Shown here: positions 1-9,002 of the stretch, in pieces
How the letters are laid out: each line of letters opens with the position of its first letter
Position numbering within the stretch: position 1 is the first letter of the stretch
Notes under the pieces: generated by a model
What the model was told of the DNA's origin: nothing
Seen by the model: only the letters and a program-made list of their open reading frames with translations
The model's database searches: none
Position numbers and translations under genes: made by a program
Source: Archilochus colubris
Taxonomy: Eukaryota; Chordata; Aves; Apodiformes; Trochilidae
DNA: 64,000 nt
NCBI GenBank assembly: GCA_023079485.1
Contig: CM041090.1
Span: 37,474,874 to 37,538,873, forward strand
Reading direction: 5' to 3'

Positions 1-654
1 TTTTTCAGAAACAGCGGCAGCACCGCTGCACCCCAGCGCTTTCCCCCCCCACCCCGGATCCCCTCACGCCCCCGGCGGACACCCCTCAGCCCCGCCGCCG
101 GTCCCTGGCCCGGCCCGGTTGTCTCGCTTTGGGCCGCCCAGGCGCGACGGCGGAAGGCGCGGGGAGCCTTCCGTGAATCAGGCCCACGGCCGCCCCACGG
201 GGAGAAAACACACCGGGAGCTCCTCTCCATCGACCCCAGGGCCGGACCAAGCCAAGCCGGGCCGGCAGGACAGCTCCCGCCGCGGGAGAGGAGGTGTCCC
301 ACTACACCGAGTGCCCCCGACGGAGGGGCCCCGACCCGCTCCCCCCACCGACAAAATGGCGACGTGGACGGAGGGAAGGAGGAGGAATGAAAGAACGAAA
401 CGCTTCGCGGGCAGGGGGACCGCGAGGAGGGGAAGGGAGGAGGGGAGGACGAGGAGGGGGCGGCGGTAACAAAGCGGGGGGCCCGGGGGACGGCGCCAGC
501 AGCACCGGAGAGGGAAGGAGGGGGGTGTGAAGCAGAGGGGGGGTAATGAGGGGGAGGAAGGGAAAGGCGGCGGCCCCCGCGCCGGGCGGCGAGCGAGGGG
601 CGGGCAGCGCGCTGCGGACAGAGCCCGGGAGGCCGCGGCGTTGGCCGGCGGTAC
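1..654 (-). other. HIF1A: HIF1A intron 1, 5' portion (continues beyond the window)
   Basis: The GT donor at 654-653 (AG|GTACCG) opens the intron, which runs off the left edge. This part is still CpG island. The plus strand is strongly purine-rich from about 365 to 570, with G runs discussed under findings. No further HIF1A exon is visible in these 654 bases. Confidence 0.85.
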
Positions 655-689
655 CTCTTCTTGTCGGTGACGCCGCCGGGGCTGTCCAT
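655..689 (-). CDS. HIF1A: HIF1A exon 1, coding part (hypoxia-inducible factor 1 alpha, N-terminus)
   Basis: HIF-1 alpha is the oxygen-regulated bHLH-PAS transcription factor that pairs with ARNT in the nucleus and activates hypoxia genes through RCGTG sites. On the minus strand the ATG at 689-687 sits in a perfect Kozak context (GCCGCCATGG) and reads MDSPGGVTDKK plus two bases of an Arg codon. A GT donor follows at 654-653. The 35 coding bases, the split after two bases of codon 12, and the lysine-rich end agree with HIF1A exon 1 as I know it; the human exon also has 35 coding bases ending in the same phase. The peptide matches the chicken protein start from memory. The bHLH, PAS, oxygen-dependent degradation and transactivation parts are encoded by exons beyond the left edge. 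The next exon should supply the last base of the Arg codon and the basic helix. A database alignment was not possible, but the combination is very specific. Confidence 0.93.
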
Positions 690-906
690 GGCGGCGGGGC
701 TGGCTTCTCCTCCTGCCGGCTCCTTAGATGCGAGGCGGACGGCTCCAATGGCCTCCACGGGGCGCGGGGAGATGGCGGCGCAGCCGGGAAGGGGCCGGGT
801 CTGGGGCCGCGCGGGCTCAGAGCATCGGGGCAGGCTGCGGGGAGCTGCGGGCGGCGAAGGGCGCAGCGGCAGCGGTGGGCGGCGCGGGGCAGGGCGCGGA
901 GGAGGA

Positions 907-918
907 GGCGGGGGCGGG
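907..918 (+). promoter_or_regulatory. Overlapping GC boxes (Sp1/KLF-type)
   Basis: GGCGGGGGCGGG reads as two adjacent GC-box cores, about 220 bp upstream of the HIF1A ATG. Sp1 sites are known features of the TATA-less mammalian HIF1A promoter. Use of this particular site is inferred. Confidence 0.55.
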
Positions 919-990
919 CGCGGCCGGCCCGGGCCCAGCGCTGCGCCAGTGAGGAGCGGCGGCGCGGCCCGGCCCCTCGGCCGGCGGGGT

Positions 991-1008
991 CAGCTGAGCG
1001 CTCAGCTG
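991..1008. promoter_or_regulatory. 18-bp perfect palindrome with two CAGCTG E-boxes
   Basis: The sequence CAGCTGAGCGCTCAGCTG equals its own reverse complement. Each end is a CAGCTG E-box, itself a palindrome, and the centre is AGCGCT. It lies 302-319 bp upstream of the HIF1A ATG. CAGCTG is bound by class I/II bHLH dimers such as E-proteins; occupancy here is not shown. Confidence 0.6.
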
Positions 1009-1025
1009 GGAGGGGGCCGGCGCCT

Positions 1026-1031
1026 CACGTG
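1026..1031. promoter_or_regulatory. CACGTG E-box with embedded ACGTG hypoxia-response core
   Basis: CACGTG is the core bound by USF, MYC/MAX and TFE3/MITF-type bHLH-ZIP factors. It also contains ACGTG, the HIF-binding core, on both strands. It sits about 337 bp upstream of the HIF1A ATG in unmutated CpG-island DNA. Confidence 0.5.
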
Positions 1032-1439
1032 CGGCTCTGTGTGCGGGGTAGGACCGCCGCCAGCCCGGCCCGGAACGGTACCGGGTACCGGCTGGCAGCG
1101 GAGAAGGGGCTCTGCCGAGCCCGCGTTCCGCTGGTTTTCACGCCAAGCGCCGCCGGTGCGGGTGGTTAAAGATCGCCGGCGAGGCTGAACGTTTATGGGC
1201 GTCTCATGTATTTTTATGATTTTTGGTTTTTTTGTAAGGTACTTATTTTTCTTTCTATTTTCTTCTGTAATGCTTTACTCCTCTCTGCAAGGCTTCGTAG
1301 GCCTCAAACCGGGACGTTTCCAGTAAAAGAGTTCAAACCCTCATGTTAATTAAAGGGAACAGGCAACTGCATCGCCCGGCGGGTCAGAAGGATAACGCGC
1401 AGATAATTAAGCACATTTCATGCAAGTTTCACAAACCCA

Positions 1440-1800
1440 ACACCCACAGGCAGAGCCGGGACACGGGACGGGCACTGATCGACGGCCCCACTGCCCCACT
1501 GCCTGCCCACCCGCTCGGGCAGGCCTGAAACCCCTCGGCCAAAACACCGGTTCAGGCTCCAGGTCCGTTCCGCCCGTAGCACCGCAGACTCCCGCGGGGC
1601 GGTGGGTGTTGGGTTCCCGTCCCCATCGCGGTCCCGATCCGCTGCTGTACCCCGGGGGCGGCACTCGAACCTGACCGGCCCGGCCCCGGCGTTGCCCCGC
1701 GGCCACGGGGAGGCACCAGAGAGGAGCGGGGAGGGGGTCCCTTGGAGAGCCGGGACAGGGTGGCGGGGCCATGCCTCGTCCGCCAGCTTTGGGCACCGCT
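1440..1800. promoter_or_regulatory. Second CpG-rich block upstream of HIF1A
   Basis: After an AT-rich gap (about 1190-1400) the sequence again becomes GC-rich with many CpGs, including CCCGCGGGGCGG near 1590 and CCCGGGGGCGG near 1650. It could be a second CpG island, an upstream promoter or an enhancer. An open frame of about 199 codons crosses it on the minus strand (1418-2017), but its composition follows the base bias and no domain is recognisable, so I do not call it a gene. Confidence 0.6.
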
Positions 1801-4800
1801 GAGGGCTCCGTAGTCTCCTGCAACCCTGGCCAGGCCCTGGAGGTTCCTTCACGAGGGGCTGTGCAAGGAACAGGATTTGTCCCAGCCCAGGCCTTAGGGG
1901 GACCTTGGCATTGACACGGTCTGGCAGGTGCTCACGAGTGGCCTCAGCTAAGGTGAGCCAGGCCCCACCCGTGGGGACACATAGAGAAAATTGGGGGCAG
2001 AGCCCACACGTTAACAATTAAATGCTCCACAGTGGCCTTAGCTATGTACCCCTGGTCCTACTTGTCTGAGCACTGTGAGGGGAGGGACTCCACAGACCTC
2101 AGCGGTTCCTTTAGGGATTGTAGGCCTCCTCCAGCAAGGAGGACTTTATGTTGGTCATATGGAGCTGAACCAGCTCAGAGGTAATGATACCTTTTTTAAA
2201 AAGCAGTTTTGACAGAAGTAGCATCCTTGCCCTGCTGTGTGCACATGTGACGGTGTAAGAAACACCTGCTGGGCAAGCTGATGCTGTTCAGTACTGAACC
2301 ATCCTGACACCTCTGCAGTGGATTCTGAACTTCCAGGTAACAAGCAGACATTTTGCGTACAACTGTGGGTGTTTTGTGTAAAACTAAAACAGTGAAAAAG
2401 CAGTAGCCATGACATTTAGTAGAAATCACAAGGCTTTTTGTATGAAACTAACTGGTTATGCCCACAGCAGTCTGGTATACAGAAGAGGCACAGGTGCCAC
2501 AGATTCTTGTTATTTCTTTAAGGTTTCTCATCCAAATACTGACAAAGCCCAGCTTTACTTCACTTATGAGATGTGACAACATGATAGCCCATGGCAGTGT
2601 GGCTGTGGACTACTGATATTTCTGTTATTCTGTGCTCAGTGAAGGCTCAAGAAGAGAAATAATCAAAGAGTCAAACTCAGGTCTCTTGCGTAAGTACCAT
2701 GAAGCCTCACCCAAGAGCTCACAGACAACTTTATCTTTCAGAATGAGGCAGTTTAAACACAGCGACAAATTCACTCGTGCAAGTCAGCTGTGCACTATTT
2801 TCGTACAGCCACAGTGTCACCATAACAACCCCGGAGGAATTTCCCCTGTGAAATGGGGGAATCTCCTGGCAGGTGCAGAAATGTCATATGTAGCTCAGTG
2901 CCATGCTCCCCATCAGAGCCTCCACCGCAGGGGACACGTTGGGGGAGTTCTGCCACTGAAGTGGTTCTGCCAGAGGTACTCCCCGTGCCTTAGTAGAGGC
3001 TGGTGAGACTGAACAGCCACTGGAGCTTCTCTGATCTGAGTGTGAGGATGAAGCAGTTCCTGGTGAGACTGCCTCACTCAGAATTTAAAGCCTCTTGCAC
3101 TGCAGCTGCAATCTTGGTGCTCACACTCCCATTTAGAATCAAGTAGCATCGATGTGATCCAGCCTGGAGTGTGCCTAGCTGCAACACTACAGAACCCAGC
3201 TTATCCTTAAAGAGGCTCTTGTTTCCAGACCTTCAGCTATCACTCCTTTGAATGATAATTTTGGTGCCCATTAGCATTAACATCTTAAGATGCACTCGTA
3301 CACCTTTACCACCATTATCCAAATTCACATACTGTGCTACACATCAAAACGGTTCCTTGTTGAGAATTCTCTTGCTGGGCTCTGATTATTTTAAATCATC
3401 CAGGCTCAAAGGCTCAAGGTGTGTTAGCAATCCCTGAGTAAAGCACACCACAGAAAAAAATCTCAGTATACAAATTACTAACATTGCTCAAGTTAATTGT
3501 TCAAAGATGTCAGACTTCCCAGCATAAACTGGCTGAGGAGCTGTGAGTAAGTGTTGTGGTCTCCTTACTAGACACATTTCTTTCATTCCAAATATGCTTA
3601 CCCCAAGCTCATAATAAAGAATACTGCATCAAAACCCAACTGTATTTCAGCAGGATGTTAATGGAAACTTGTTCTGCAATTAAGCATTTCATATTACAGC
3701 AGCTCTAGAGAGATATTAAGTAAATGCTCTCCCCCCCATCATCCTCCCCCTTATTAAATTTTCACGTCACTGCACAGAAATTCTGAATATACGTTTCCTT
3801 TCCTGTTTTGCCAGTGGCTGATAACAGAAAGTTTTTGCAGTTTATGATGCCTTAGTCACTTTCCTTGACCTTTATTGTTGGGCTAAGTTCACGCTCCAAC
3901 TTACGTTAAGAGAACTTCCTGGATAAAACCATGTTTGCATATGACTAATTAGAGCAAATGCAGAGGCTGATGCGTCAGCAAACGGCTTGGTCTGGACAGT
4001 AGCAGGGATTCAGCAGCAGCACGAATCAACATGAAGATGGGAGATGTTCTCCTGTCTGTGGCTTCAGATCTGTTGATGGGTCAGGTCTCACCACAATGGG
4101 CTCTATGTGCATTAACTCTCAGGGCCCAAACACATCCCTACCAGTACTGATTGGCAAAACTTCTGCTTACTTCAGTGGGAAGATCAAGGGCTTAATTTTC
4201 TCTCCCTCTGAAGAACACATTTCTGAGCATGGACTTATCAGGTTTTGGGAGGGTGTTAAAGAGAAGTAAAGACTCCCTGCATTTGTCTTGCTTGAGCTGG
4301 CAACTTACATCACATGAGATGTCACTGTAACAACCCCCCACAGCCCTGTCTTTCCTGGGATTTTGCTTCATAGCCCAGCCCCTTACATTTAGGTAATTAA
4401 TATTCAGTAAATAGGCACAGCACTTTAAGAAAAGGCACATACTAGTCTATGGATATGTGACCACAAAACCTCCCTTCTCCACAGTACCCTTCTGCAAGCA
4501 TTTACTTGAAAGAGAGGTGCCACAGGTTCTCTGAGGCCCTGCAGACCCAGGGGTTTGCTACACAGGCTGCCAGTAATATTGTGCTTAATAATGCAAGAGC
4601 CTGAAATCTCTGGTAGTCAGCTCATTTCACAATAGAAAAGGGAATTCAAATTTGAATCAAATTCAAACCAAACCATTGGTAGCGAAAGCCCAATGCTGCT
4701 GTTTGTCAAATATGAAATATTGTCTGAAATAAAAGTACATGATGGGAGACATGAGCTCTCTTTGCCAACTGTTATTTCCCCTGGTCTTTTTTAACCTTAG

Positions 4801-5727
4801 TGCTTCTCCTCCTTGTGAAAGGATCTTATTTATTTTTCTTTTCACATTTGCACAATTCACATTTTTAAACTATGACCACCTCTGAAAGCATGGATAGGCA
4901 TTTGGAAATACTCTTTTGACCAGGACTCCTGCACAGAGATGTGAAGATGACAGAGATGTGTGTACAATACAAGCACTATGCCCAATTCAGTGTCATTAGA
5001 TTTATGGGAAGGATTTTCTACCCATGAAAGGAATTTACCAGATGAAAGCATAAGGCAAGCAAGCTCTCAGTCGGATATGCCATGTAGTTTCCCAAGTTGG
5101 CTGCATTCTGCCAAATCCAAGCCACTCCTGAGAAAATATTCTACCAATTGTATGGTGGTTTTCCTCATGTGGACGAAAAGCAGGATGGAATTTTAAAATT
5201 CCATACTGGAAACATGGCTTTGTGGTTGAAGCCCCGAGCAAAGATTCAGAAAGTCAAGGTTTGGTTCCAGGCTTCCCATGAGACATTACACAAATTGCTT
5301 AGAATTTAGGCTTTCACATTTCAGTGCTGCAATTTGCTGTCACAGCACTGAGCAGTGGAGTTTACTGTGTGGAGAGAGATCTGGAGATCTGAGCAGGGGC
5401 CTCAGAAACCAGCTGGGGAGGGAGTGACTGAGGTAGCCACAATGGGAACATTAGGAAAAAAAGAGCAGTGCTTGGACCTGCCAAAGCCAGGTCCAGTTTT
5501 TGGCCTTCAAGGTACTTCTCTGCACTCAGCATCTTCATCTGGAAACTCTGCCCTGAAGGTAGGCACAGCAATGGGACTTGGAAAGAGTAGCCAAAGTCTG
5601 GGTGGCAAAACACTCTCCTGGAGGTCCAAGATGCCTGTTCCATGTCCTGTCCAGTTCAGACTGGGATCTGGTACCCACATGGACAAAAAAATCTCACTTA
5701 TTCTCTCTCTTCTTTGGGAGCTGTTTC

Positions 5728-5749
5728 ACTTTAGTTCCGGAACTAAAGT
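5728..5749. repeat. 22-bp perfect palindrome
   Basis: The half-site ACTTTAGTTCC is followed directly by its reverse complement GGAACTAAAGT, with no spacer. The centre, TTCCGGAA, fits a STAT/ETS-like inverted site. Nothing else in the surroundings is repetitive. Confidence 0.85.
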
Positions 5750-6633
5750 TCCTCATGTTTACAGAGGTGCTTAGGGATATGAGGAAGCTGGGTTTAAATC
5801 CTCACTCCAAATCAGGCAGAATTTGGGCACAACTTTGTCCACTTGGCATTTGGTCTTTAAACAGTAGGTTTGGTGCTCCACACCTTGATCTGAGAACTCC
5901 TGAGCATGTCAGCTGCTGTTTTCATGGCCATCATGAAAAGGTGGAGACAAAACCATTGCCTTTTCCCCCTCCATACCTCTGCTCACACACTCCAAGCACA
6001 CCTTTCTGAAGAGGCTGTGGTGGCCAGCACAAGCTCTGTCATCACACCAGGAAGCAGGGCACCAGCTGGTTTTGCTTGTGACCAACAAAATGTTTTTAAC
6101 CCACATCTCCCAAGCCAGCAAGACACTCCCAATATGCCAATCAGCCCCAAACACCTCAGACCGACCAGGCTAGTTTTACTTTCTTCTTTGCCCAGCTTCC
6201 CTTTTGAAGGTGCTATAAACACAAGTGAAATGCTTGGAGGACAGCAAAGGGGAACCAGCCCAGCAGCCAGCAGATGCAGAGTGAACCGTGCGACAGTCTG
6301 TGCACAAGTTACAACCCAGAGCTGAGGGAAAATGCTTTTCTCAGGGGACGTGGTTTCCATTTCATGCCAGTTTCAAACTCCCACAGCTAGTTATGATCTG
6401 CAGGAATGCTCTAAATGTTTCTTTTTCCCTTTTTTGATCCTTTTCATCCCTCCTACCATCCTCCCTTTGTTATTTTACAGCCTGGACTGCAAGTTTCTCA
6501 CAAGAAGCAAGAAAGAGTCCAAAATAAACCCAAAGGTGAAATTAAATAAGCTTCAACTGTAATTAAAATGTAAAGGGAACCAAACTATTTTACCTGATCC
6601 AAAACTGAGAACTGTTTCAAATTCTGTGGTTTA

Positions 6634-6660
6634 GGTTTTTTTGTTTTGTTTTGTTTTTTC
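6634..6660. repeat. T-rich simple repeat, (GTTTT)n-like
   Basis: Runs of T separated by single G in GTTTT units, ending in a T6 run. Low-complexity DNA. Confidence 0.8.
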
Positions 6661-6771
6661 CTGTTCTGGCAATAAAGCACACTTTCTTTCCAATGATACT
6701 GTTTCTTAAGTGTTTCTACTTAACATTTTCCCAACTTGGATCTAGCTAAAACACAAAGGGCTTGAGGTTTT

Positions 6772-6788
6772 ATTTGTTTGTTTGTTTG
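6772..6788. repeat. (TTTG)n microsatellite, about four units
   Basis: Four near-perfect TTTG units (a tandem tetranucleotide). Confidence 0.8.
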
Positions 6789-7821
6789 CTTTTCCCACAA
6801 GACTTCAGAAAATGCAGTGCAAGCTCTAATGACTAAGTCTGTTTTAACATGCCTTTTGGAGGACCGTAGGCATTTATGGGGGGGTGAGGTAATTAATATA
6901 TTACTTAGGCATGTAAAGGCAAGTTAGAAACAGCTGTCTTTCTTCTCTTGATATGGCAACACAATCTTTAAAACAATAGCTTCTCATATACTTTTTTTTT
7001 CTCCTTTCTGTGTTCACACACCACCCAAGTTGCTTGTTTAAGTCAAAGCTTTAAGAGCTCACTGTATTTTCAGGACCAGAAACTTCTCTCTCACTGTTCT
7101 TTCTTACTTATTTAAAGTAGCAAAATTAAAATCGGTATTACAATCCCTTTAAGGAAATGTGGGTATTCAAGAAAACTCAAGACCTCCCACGTTCTCATTT
7201 CAGCCTCTAAAAAGTGACTTTTACAGTCCATCCATGTCTTTTTGTGACTCAGTTTTTCCACCTTTTAAGATAGAACCACACCCTTAACAGCTGTGGAGAG
7301 AAGATGTGAGTTTAGCTGATCCAGCCAGCTGTGAGAGGTGCCAAGTACCCCAGAGCCAGGGATCCACAAGCAGATGAAGGAAGGATCGGGTTGTGTTTCT
7401 TCCTGCCTTGCCGAAAGCCAGGTGGGTAAGTGAGGTGGGATGCCCAAACCAGTGCTTCTAAATTGCAGGGTCAAGGAGCCAATAGCTGCTCTAGGCAGAA
7501 ATAAGCAGTTTGCCATTTTGTGTCACAGAGCTGAGACACAGACTGCAGTTCCTTTGATTTTCTTCCAGTTAATTAAATGATCAATTGCAGTATCGGCTTT
7601 CAGCCACGGCAATGCCAGCTGGAATGAGCTCTCCAGTTTATGAGAGGCTGATCAATAGGCATAATTTGCAGCAGTAATATGTGCTTGTATTTAAAAGCCA
7701 AATATCAAAATGCAGAGGCAAAATACTGCTGTTCCTGACCCCTCAAAAACAGATCCCAGCAAAGGGAAGGGGAGCACAGGTACTTACAGCTTTAGCTTGC
7801 GTTGTGTTTTCATCTCTCTGC

Positions 7822-7875
7822 TTATCACAGACTTCCTGCGTGACCACAGACAAAACACTTAAGTCCAGATATGAA
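7822..7875 (+). repeat. Possible fragment of an ancient tRNA-derived SINE (MIR/CORE-like)
   Basis: The stretch containing CACAGACTTCCTGCGTGACC and then ACAAAACACTTAAGTCC resembles the conserved body of amniote MIR-like SINEs (in which ctgtgtgacc is followed by gggcaagtcactta). It shares CACAGAC..TCCTG with the clearer copy near 61650. It is short and diverged, so the call is tentative. Confidence 0.35.
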
Positions 7876-8304
7876 AAGATATCCAGGCAACTGAGATAAG
7901 AATCAGTTGGATTTAGTTACATAAATAGTTTGTGGATCTGGCCCTTTGGAAGGGAGACTGAGTTCTCCACTTAGGAATGGGATAATAGGTACTTTCCAGC
8001 AGAACTCTAACTCCAGTCATGAAAGACAAAGGCCAAGGAAGAGCTGAGGAAAGGCAGTGACTGAACAGCTCCAGGGGATCTGACCACAGGGCACTCTGCC
8101 TGGTGCCTTCTCCTTAGTGCTACCCACCTCAGTCAGCAGTAAGAGACCAACATCCCCTTTGATTGCTTTCCAGCTGGTTCTTGGTTCAAACTCCTCATTC
8201 CCCAGCTGGAGACAGTGGGGAGTGAAGGAAAGGTGAAGTTCAGGGCATTGTAACAAGGACCACCTTGTGCTGGGTTATCAGGGCATTTTGGCAGGTGGGG
8301 AAAT

Positions 8305-8350
8305 GAAAAAAAAAAAAAAACAGAAAAAAACCCAGCAACTAAACAAACAA
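8305..8350. repeat. A-rich low-complexity tract
   Basis: A14 followed by CAG, A7, then CCCAGCAACTAAACAAACAAG. It is one of a recurring class in this window where a homopolymer A run passes into ACC/AAC-containing A-rich DNA. Confidence 0.75.
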
Positions 8351-8983
8351 GCCCATTTCTTGAGGCATAGAATGGGCTGGAAGCAATTGGGTATTGTTAA
8401 TGAAGAACACAGCATTCCTGGCAGGTCATGGGAGGAGTTAATAAGCAGTGCATTTCGGAAAACCCTGGGTTTACATGTTAAAAGATGTCAACAAAGGATG
8501 AAAGGACTTTGCCAAGCAACTGAGTAAGCAACGTTTGGAACCATAATGACAAAGTTGGTGCATCAAACCTCTCTTTGCTATCTTTGCTATCACATGTTGA
8601 ATTGTGAAACTGTTTATCAATAAAAGGCAACTCATGAGCGTGGGAAACAAAGATCTTGTAGTAACTGGATCTACATAAGAATGACCACAGACCTCACCAT
8701 TTTCAGAACCAAATGAGATTTTGTTTATGCTGCCAGCTTTTGTTCAGAGCAAGCCTTTGGTACATAAAGGTATTCATGCACTCAACAGAGAGAGATACAT
8801 ACAAGCTAATGAAGTTTTATTTTCTTTAATTGTCTTGAAAATGAGAAAAAAAAAGTTACTTTATGGTTGTAATTTTCATTTTTAGACAGTGAAGGAGCCC
8901 TCAGTTCATGATGACCAAAGTATCTGACAAATAAATGGACAGCAAGGTTAGGGACCAGGTAAATTTCATCACTGCTGCCTTTA

Positions 8984-9002
8984 TTAAAAAAAAAAAAAAA
9001 AA
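8984..9002. repeat. Poly-A run
   Basis: An uninterrupted A run of about 19 bases. No retrogene body is recognisable upstream, so I treat it as a simple repeat. Confidence 0.75.

Larger units (their letters stand above)
690..1100 (-). promoter_or_regulatory. HIF1A: HIF1A 5' leader and core promoter (start site not determinable)
   Basis: DNA immediately upstream of the HIF1A ATG on the minus strand. It carries GC boxes (GGGCGGG at 912-918 and GGCGGGGG at 907-914), two CAGCTG E-boxes in a perfect palindrome (991-1008) and a CACGTG E-box (1026-1031). No TATA element is evident. Between 690 and 1100 there is only one other ATG on the minus strand (825-823), followed at once by CTC and TGA. The transcription start cannot be read from sequence. 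By comparison with the few hundred bases of 5' UTR in mammals it would fall roughly between 900 and 1100. Confidence 0.75.
60..1190. promoter_or_regulatory. HIF1A: CpG island covering the HIF1A promoter, exon 1 and start of intron 1
   Basis: The block is very GC-rich and dense in CpG, unlike the AT-richer DNA that begins abruptly near 1200 (long T runs at 1210-1260). It contains the HIF1A start codon and first splice donor. I see no TATA box at a fitting distance upstream, which agrees with the TATA-less, Sp1-type promoter known for HIF1A in mammals. The edges are judged by eye. Open frames on the plus strand here (for example 546-1169) are rich in Gly, Arg and Ala and are the usual product of GC-rich DNA, so I do not call them genes. 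Confidence 0.9.

Noticed and set aside
302..748. Minus-strand frame overlapping HIF1A exon 1 (148 codons)
   Set aside because: It has no ATG at its stated start (TTG), is in a different frame from MDSPGGVTDKK, and is proline-rich because of the C-rich intron.
546..1169. Long plus-strand open frames in the CpG island (207 and 175 codons)
   Set aside because: Gly/Arg/Ala composition follows GC content, the frames overlap HIF1A exon 1 on the opposite strand, and no domains are seen.
1418..2017. 199-codon minus-strand open frame
   Set aside because: It lies in the second CpG-rich block, its composition is driven by base bias, a competing frame overlaps it, and no domain is recognisable.
5785..5850. 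MIR-like SINE suggested by GGTTTAAATCC
   Set aside because: Only the B-box-like word matches; the expected body sequence does not follow.
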